Part shown: one piece after another, positions 61,513 through 64,000 of the stretch
How the letters are laid out: each line of letters opens with the position of its first letter
Position numbering within the stretch: the stretch's first letter is position 1
Assembly (NCBI GenBank): GCA_041389565.1
Contig: JAWKRP010000010.1
Coordinates: 229,798-293,797, forward strand
Length of the DNA: 64,000 nucleotides
Direction: 5' to 3'
From: JACKEQ01 sp041389565
GTDB lineage: Bacteria; Myxococcota_A; UBA796; GCA-2862545
Notes under the pieces: generated by a model
The model's database searches: none
What the model was told of the DNA's origin: nothing
What the model saw: only the letters and a program-made list of their open reading frames with translations
Position numbers and translations under genes: made by a program

Positions 61513-61611
61513 CACACAGGGGTTGTACTGCGGAAATCCGGTGGGTAGACTGAAGTCGTCAAGGCCCCAGCGGGCCGTGGAACATGGGAACTTCGGTTTC
61601 TGGAGCTTCCA

Positions 61612-61665
61612 CACCCGCTCCCGGGTGCGGTCCTTTCGATCGCATGAGGAGCCCGGGAGCGGGTG
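61612..61665 (+). terminator. strong stem-loop after DUF1501 operon
   Basis: CACCCGCTCCCGGG (61612-61625) pairs perfectly with CCCGGGAGCGGGTG (61652-61665) with a 26-base loop. It lies 100 bases after the lipoprotein stop and is the likely transcript end, though there is no T-run. Confidence 0.5.
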
Positions 61666-61977
61666 CATGTTTCCGCTCACACATCCTCACTCCGAACACC
61701 CCATCGAGCCCCGGCCCGGTGGCGTGCCACGCCCGGTCGGCGGAGCGCTCCCGCCGTCGGATTTCCCTGTCGCCAACAGGCCGGCACGCCCCGAAGGCGT
61801 GGAAGCAACCGGAACCTGGGCGTGCCGCATCGTTGGCGACAAGGGAAATCCAGTGGTGGATATCGATGGACGGACCGAGGGAGCCGAGGTCCGTCCGTCG
61901 ATTCCCCGCGACGGCCGGCGCAACACGTCAGCGCCTGTCGACGTTCCGTCAACGAGCGTCAATCCCTGGATCTCGGG

Positions 61978-62006
61978 TTGACACCCCCATCGGGGTCTTC
62001 TACGAT
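61978..62006 (+). promoter_or_regulatory. predicted sigma70 promoter upstream of tatA
   Basis: TTGACA (61978-61983) is a perfect -35 and TACGAT (62001-62006) a fair -10, with a 17-bp spacer. Transcription would start near 62013, giving tatA a leader of about 180 bases. Confidence 0.6.
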
Positions 62007-62029
62007 TCCTACATCACACTCGGTTCGAC

Positions 62030-62111
62030 AGCCTCCTCTACCGGCGCAGCACCCAGCAAAGTTCTTTGCGTCTCCTCCATCTCTAGCGGTGGGTTCCGGC
62101 TAGAGGAGGCT
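62030..62111 (+). promoter_or_regulatory. possible regulatory leader of tatA
   Basis: AGCCTCCTCTA (62030-62040) pairs with TAGAGGAGGCT (62101-62111). The loop holds smaller hairpins such as GCAAA and TTTGC (62056-62069). The right arm contains GAGGAGG, so the stem could hide an SD-like element. A palindrome CTCTCGAGAG (62110-62119) follows. No known riboswitch is recognised. Confidence 0.35.
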
Positions 62112-62192
62112 CTCGAGAGTGTGGATTTCGGAGTACCGGCGGGGTAAGACCCTGCTGGGCGGCGTTCCTGCGCCTCCCGCACTGGAGCACAC

Positions 62193-62411
62193 ATGGTCGC
62201 GTTCATCGGCGGTTTGGGGCCTCTCGAGCTCGGGCTCATCCTCGTCCTCGTCCTGATCCTGTTCGGGGCCGGGCGCCTCCCGAGCGTGTTCGAGTCGTTC
62301 GGCAAGGGCATCAAGAGCTTCCGCGACGCCCAGCGCGACGATCCGATCGACGTCTCGCCGCGCAAGGAGATCGCGGAAGACGCCAAGGAAGTCGAGACCA
62401 AGTCCGCCTAG
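62193..62411 (+). CDS. tatA: twin-arginine translocase subunit TatA/E
   Basis: A 72-residue protein with the TatA layout: short N-terminus, one membrane helix (LGPLELGLILVLVLILFGAG), a hinge with conserved Gly and Pro (GAGRLP), an amphipathic helix (VFESFGKGIKSFRDAQRD) and a charged tail. It builds the pore through which Tat substrates such as the DUF1501 protein are exported. tatB and tatC are not in this window. The IS630 element begins 24 bases after the stop, so any downstream partner gene would be separated. Confidence 0.93.
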   Translation: MVAFIGGLGPLELGLILVLVLILFGAGRLPSVFESFGKGIKSFRDAQRDDPIDVSPRKEIAEDAKEVETKSA

Positions 62412-62433
62412 GGCTCGTTCGACGGGCTGATGG

Positions 62434-62769
62434 CTAGTACTTCGGATCGGAGATTCGTTCCGGGTTCTCACCGTCGACATTAGTGAGCACCCAGCCGAAC
62501 TCTTGCATGAGCGCGTCGACCAGTTCCGAGCGTGTTGCGCGCATGCCCGTGTGCTCCCAGCGACCGCGGTGGTCCGCGATCTCGAGGCCCCACAGGGTGC
62601 TCGTGTCGCGCACGAGGCGGGCGTGCTTGAAGGCGTCGCCAGCCGGGCCGGACTCGATCACGATGGCAGCCCCGTGCTTGCGCACGCGGAGGTGTTGGAG
62701 GCCCGGCTGCTCGTGGAGCTGGGCGGTGGTGGCGTCGGCGTGAGCTTGATCAGCGGCGAGCTTCGGCAT
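62434..62769 (-). CDS. passenger protein of IS630-type element
   Basis: A 111-residue soluble protein: KLAADQAHADATTAQLHEQP, HLRVRKHGAAIVIESGP, and VDALMQEFGWVLTNVDGENP. I recall similar small proteins of unknown function in bacterial genomes. Its last codons and stop (TAG 62434-62436) lie inside the left terminal inverted repeat, and its 5' end overlaps the transposase 3' end by 20 bases. It therefore moves with the element. It may modulate transposition or be a host-fitness cargo. Confidence 0.65.
   Translation of the reverse strand: MPKLAADQAHADATTAQLHEQPGLQHLRVRKHGAAIVIESGPAGDAFKHARLVRDTSTLWGLEIADHRGRWEHTGMRATRSELVDALMQEFGWVLTNVDGENPERISDPKY
62435..62466 (+). repeat. left terminal inverted repeat of IS630 element
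   Basis: 32 bases beginning TAGTAC, 26 of which match the inverted right end. The first TA is the presumed target duplication. The stop codon of the passenger gene is within it. Confidence 0.85.
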
Positions 62770-63949
62770 GCATCCAGTATGGGCGGTGGGCGGGGCGCCG
62801 CCGCGGATTCTGCGGCCTATCCGACCTCCATGTCCACTTGAACGGGTGCGCCTCGGCCGCGTTCCAGACGCCAGCGAAGCCGAGAACCCGCTCCGCGAGC
62901 ACCTCGGCGCTCTTGAAGTCACCGAATCGGATGACGCGGCGCTGCAGGATGGAGAACCAGATCTCGACCTGGTTGAGCCAAGAGGCGTGGATGGGCGTGC
63001 GCACGAAGTGGAATCGGCCGCCGTTGCGCTCGTTGAAGCGGGTCCAGCGGGCAGTCTTGCCATCGTCGTGCGTGTTGAGGTTGTCCCAGACGACGTGGAT
63101 GGTCTTGCCCGGGAACGCGTCGGCGACGCGCTGCATGAACGCGACGAGCGCCTCGCCGGTGCGGCGCGGCACGAGTTCGACGATCACCCGGCCGGTGCGG
63201 ACATCGAATGCCGCCAGCAGACACCGCGTGCCGTGTCGGATGTACTCGAACTCGCGGTGGATCGACCCATCGGGTGCGACCTCGTCCGGGAACCGACGCG
63301 CGAGGACCTGGATTGGCTTCTCGTCGACGCAGAGCACGACCTCGTCGGCCGGGGTGTCGAGGTACACGCTGCAGACGCGGGCAGCCTTCGCCTTGAAGTC
63401 CTTGTCGCTGCTGGTGAGCCACTGCTTCACCAAGTGCGGACGAAGCCCGTTGAACCGCAGGATGCGCCCGATCTCGCTCTTGCTGATCTTGACGCCGGTC
63501 TGCTGCTCGACCGCTGCGGCGAGGGACTTGTGGGTCCAGAGGTCGCGGAATCGCTTCGGAGGCGGCTCCTTCTCCTTGGGCTTCCCATTCACGCGCGGTG
63601 TCTTCGGAACGGCATCGGGCCGCTCGCACGCGATCCGCATCGCGGCCACGCGCACATCAAGCCCGATCCGCGACTTGCGTCCCGATCGCGGAGCATCGTC
63701 GAGCGTCTCGAGATGCGGCTTCGCTTCGAACCGCGCCTTCCACTTCCGCACCGAGCGATCGGTCTGGCCCGTCCGCCGCGCCACCTCCGTGGTCGCGAGG
63801 CCGTCGGCCACGTACAAGAGGGTGATCGCGCGCTGGACGTGGGCGTACGATGCCGTCGAGGAGCGGCTCACCTTCATGAGCTGCGCCCGGAGGTCAGGGG
63901 CGATGGTGAGCGGGCGAGGGCTGGGACCGGACATGCCGGCCCTGATCAC
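62750..63949 (-). CDS. IS630 family transposase (DDE)
   Basis: A protein of up to 399 residues. The N-terminal helix-turn-helix region includes ADGLATTEVARRTGQTDRSVRKW. The catalytic DDE residues are visible: VVLCVDEKPIQ, HVVWDNLNTH and SWLNQVEIWF with the conserved Asn-Glu spacing of IS630. HxFxxRHGTRC-like EYIRHGTRCLLAAFDVRTG is also typical. It starts at GTG 63949; ATG 63934 is an alternative. The frame is intact. The Arg/Pro-rich tail (NPRRRPAHRPYW) runs beyond the usual family end and overlaps the passenger gene. Confidence 0.92.
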   Translation of the reverse strand: MIRAGMSGPSPRPLTIAPDLRAQLMKVSRSSTASYAHVQRAITLLYVADGLATTEVARRTGQTDRSVRKWKARFEAKPHLETLDDAPRSGRKSRIGLDVRVAAMRIACERPDAVPKTPRVNGKPKEKEPPPKRFRDLWTHKSLAAAVEQQTGVKISKSEIGRILRFNGLRPHLVKQWLTSSDKDFKAKAARVCSVYLDTPADEVVLCVDEKPIQVLARRFPDEVAPDGSIHREFEYIRHGTRCLLAAFDVRTGRVIVELVPRRTGEALVAFMQRVADAFPGKTIHVVWDNLNTHDDGKTARWTRFNERNGGRFHFVRTPIHASWLNQVEIWFSILQRRVIRFGDFKSAEVLAERVLGFAGVWNAAEAHPFKWTWRSDRPQNPRRRPAHRPYWMHAEARR

Positions 63950-63968
63950 ACAGTCGGATCAGGCGATC

Positions 63969-64000
63969 AACCCGGATCGAACCTCCGGGCTGACGTACTA
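63969..64000 (-). repeat. right terminal inverted repeat of IS630 element
   Basis: Inverted match to 62435-62466 (26 of 32). It ends exactly at the last base of the window. It contains GGTTCGATCC, which looks like a tRNA T-arm by chance. Confidence 0.85.

Larger units (their letters stand above)
61513..62192 (+). ncRNA. structured noncoding region: tandem hairpins and tatA leader
   Basis: This 680-base gap has no gene with an SD. It contains three strong stem-loops: a perfect 14-bp stem (61612-61625 with 61652-61665), a 19-bp stem with one bulge (61759-61777 with 61832-61851) that encloses a 9-bp inner stem, and a 15-bp stem (61862-61876 with 61888-61902). A promoter follows (61978-62006), then a structured leader to tatA with an 11-bp stem (62030-62040 with 62101-62111). 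Whether it is a small RNA locus, a regulatory leader or a repeat element is not known. Confidence 0.5.
62435..64000 (-). mobile_element. IS630/Tc1-type insertion sequence, complete, with passenger
   Basis: The two ends are inverted repeats: 62435-62466 and 63969-64000 match at 26 of 32 positions without gaps, both starting TAGTAC when read inwards. The outer TA dinucleotides (62435-62436 and 63999-64000) fit the TA target duplication of the IS630 family, so the element proper is 62437-63998, about 1.56 kb. It encodes an IS630 transposase and a 111-residue passenger. Being complete with intact catalytic residues, it may be recent. The right end coincides with the end of the window. Confidence 0.85.

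Noticed and set aside
61759..61851. Integron attC site
   Set aside because: The arms lack the GTTRRRY/RYYYAAC core sites and no integrase is near; it is better described as a plain stem-loop.
63960..64000. tRNA 3' end (GGTTCGATCC)
   Set aside because: There is no acceptor, D or anticodon arm; the motif belongs to the IS inverted repeat.

Overview
The window is 64 kb of very GC-rich bacterial chromosome. The likely source is a member of Myxococcota or a related former deltaproteobacterial lineage. The clues are a MYXO-CTERM-like sorting tail, several lipoproteins with Asp-Thr/Ala/Ser linkers, a Tat-exported DUF1501 protein paired with a CxxCH lipoprotein, DnaE2, secreted M16 and TldD-type protease pairs, and a membrane-bound Ser/Thr kinase. 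GTG and TTG starts are common. Most genes have a clear GGAGG, and many neighbours overlap by ATGA, GTGA or GTGGCTGA, so start choices are usually well constrained. This assignment is by inference; no rRNA or tRNA gene is present.

Layout. 0-7 kb: tail-less lipoprotein start, LysR regulator, a membrane alpha/beta hydrolase cut by an in-frame amber stop, two SDR enzymes, dCTP deaminase, and a four-helix-bundle gene followed by a low-complexity tract. 7.7-15 kb: exported TldD/TldE-like pair, a coiled-coil membrane protein, and an exported M16 active/inactive pair. 15-25 kb: Upf1-like helicase, an unknown HExxH protein, Nth, small exported proteins, then a coupled minus-strand operon of OPT transporter, 2-TM protein and Ser/Thr kinase. 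25-29.5 kb: 7Fe ferredoxin, a membrane-anchored degenerate J-protein with a short Hsp70, and an SDR. 29.5-36.8 kb: small and exported proteins, FolK, a FadR-like TetR regulator with its operator, EtfBA, and a TPR-like membrane protein. 36.8-42.1 kb: secreted lipoproteins, NhaD antiporter, BtpA-family protein. 42.1-49.9 kb: a LexA/UmuD-fold protein ending in a beta-clamp motif, lipoproteins, LexA-box-controlled dnaE2, and a MYXO-CTERM-like protein. 49.9-51.6 kb: an overlapping trio of AAA ATPase and two small unassigned proteins. 51.6-62.4 kb: quinone oxidoreductase, cyclophilin lipoprotein, Lnt, enoyl-CoA hydratase, PPK2, DUF1501 pair, a 680-base hairpin-rich noncoding stretch, and TatA. 62.4-64 kb: a complete IS630-type element with a passenger gene, ending at the window edge.

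How genes work together. TetR/EtfBA and the enoyl-CoA hydratase point to fatty-acid oxidation. DnaE2, its LexA box and the clamp-motif protein point to damage-induced mutagenesis. TatA, Lnt and the many signal peptides fit an envelope-rich cell.

The best candidates for something undescribed are the AAA ATPase trio (49.9-51.6 kb) and the catalytically dead S24-fold protein with a terminal clamp-binding motif (42.1 kb). Next come the amber-split hydrolase, the IS630 passenger gene and the structured noncoding region at 61.5-62.2 kb.
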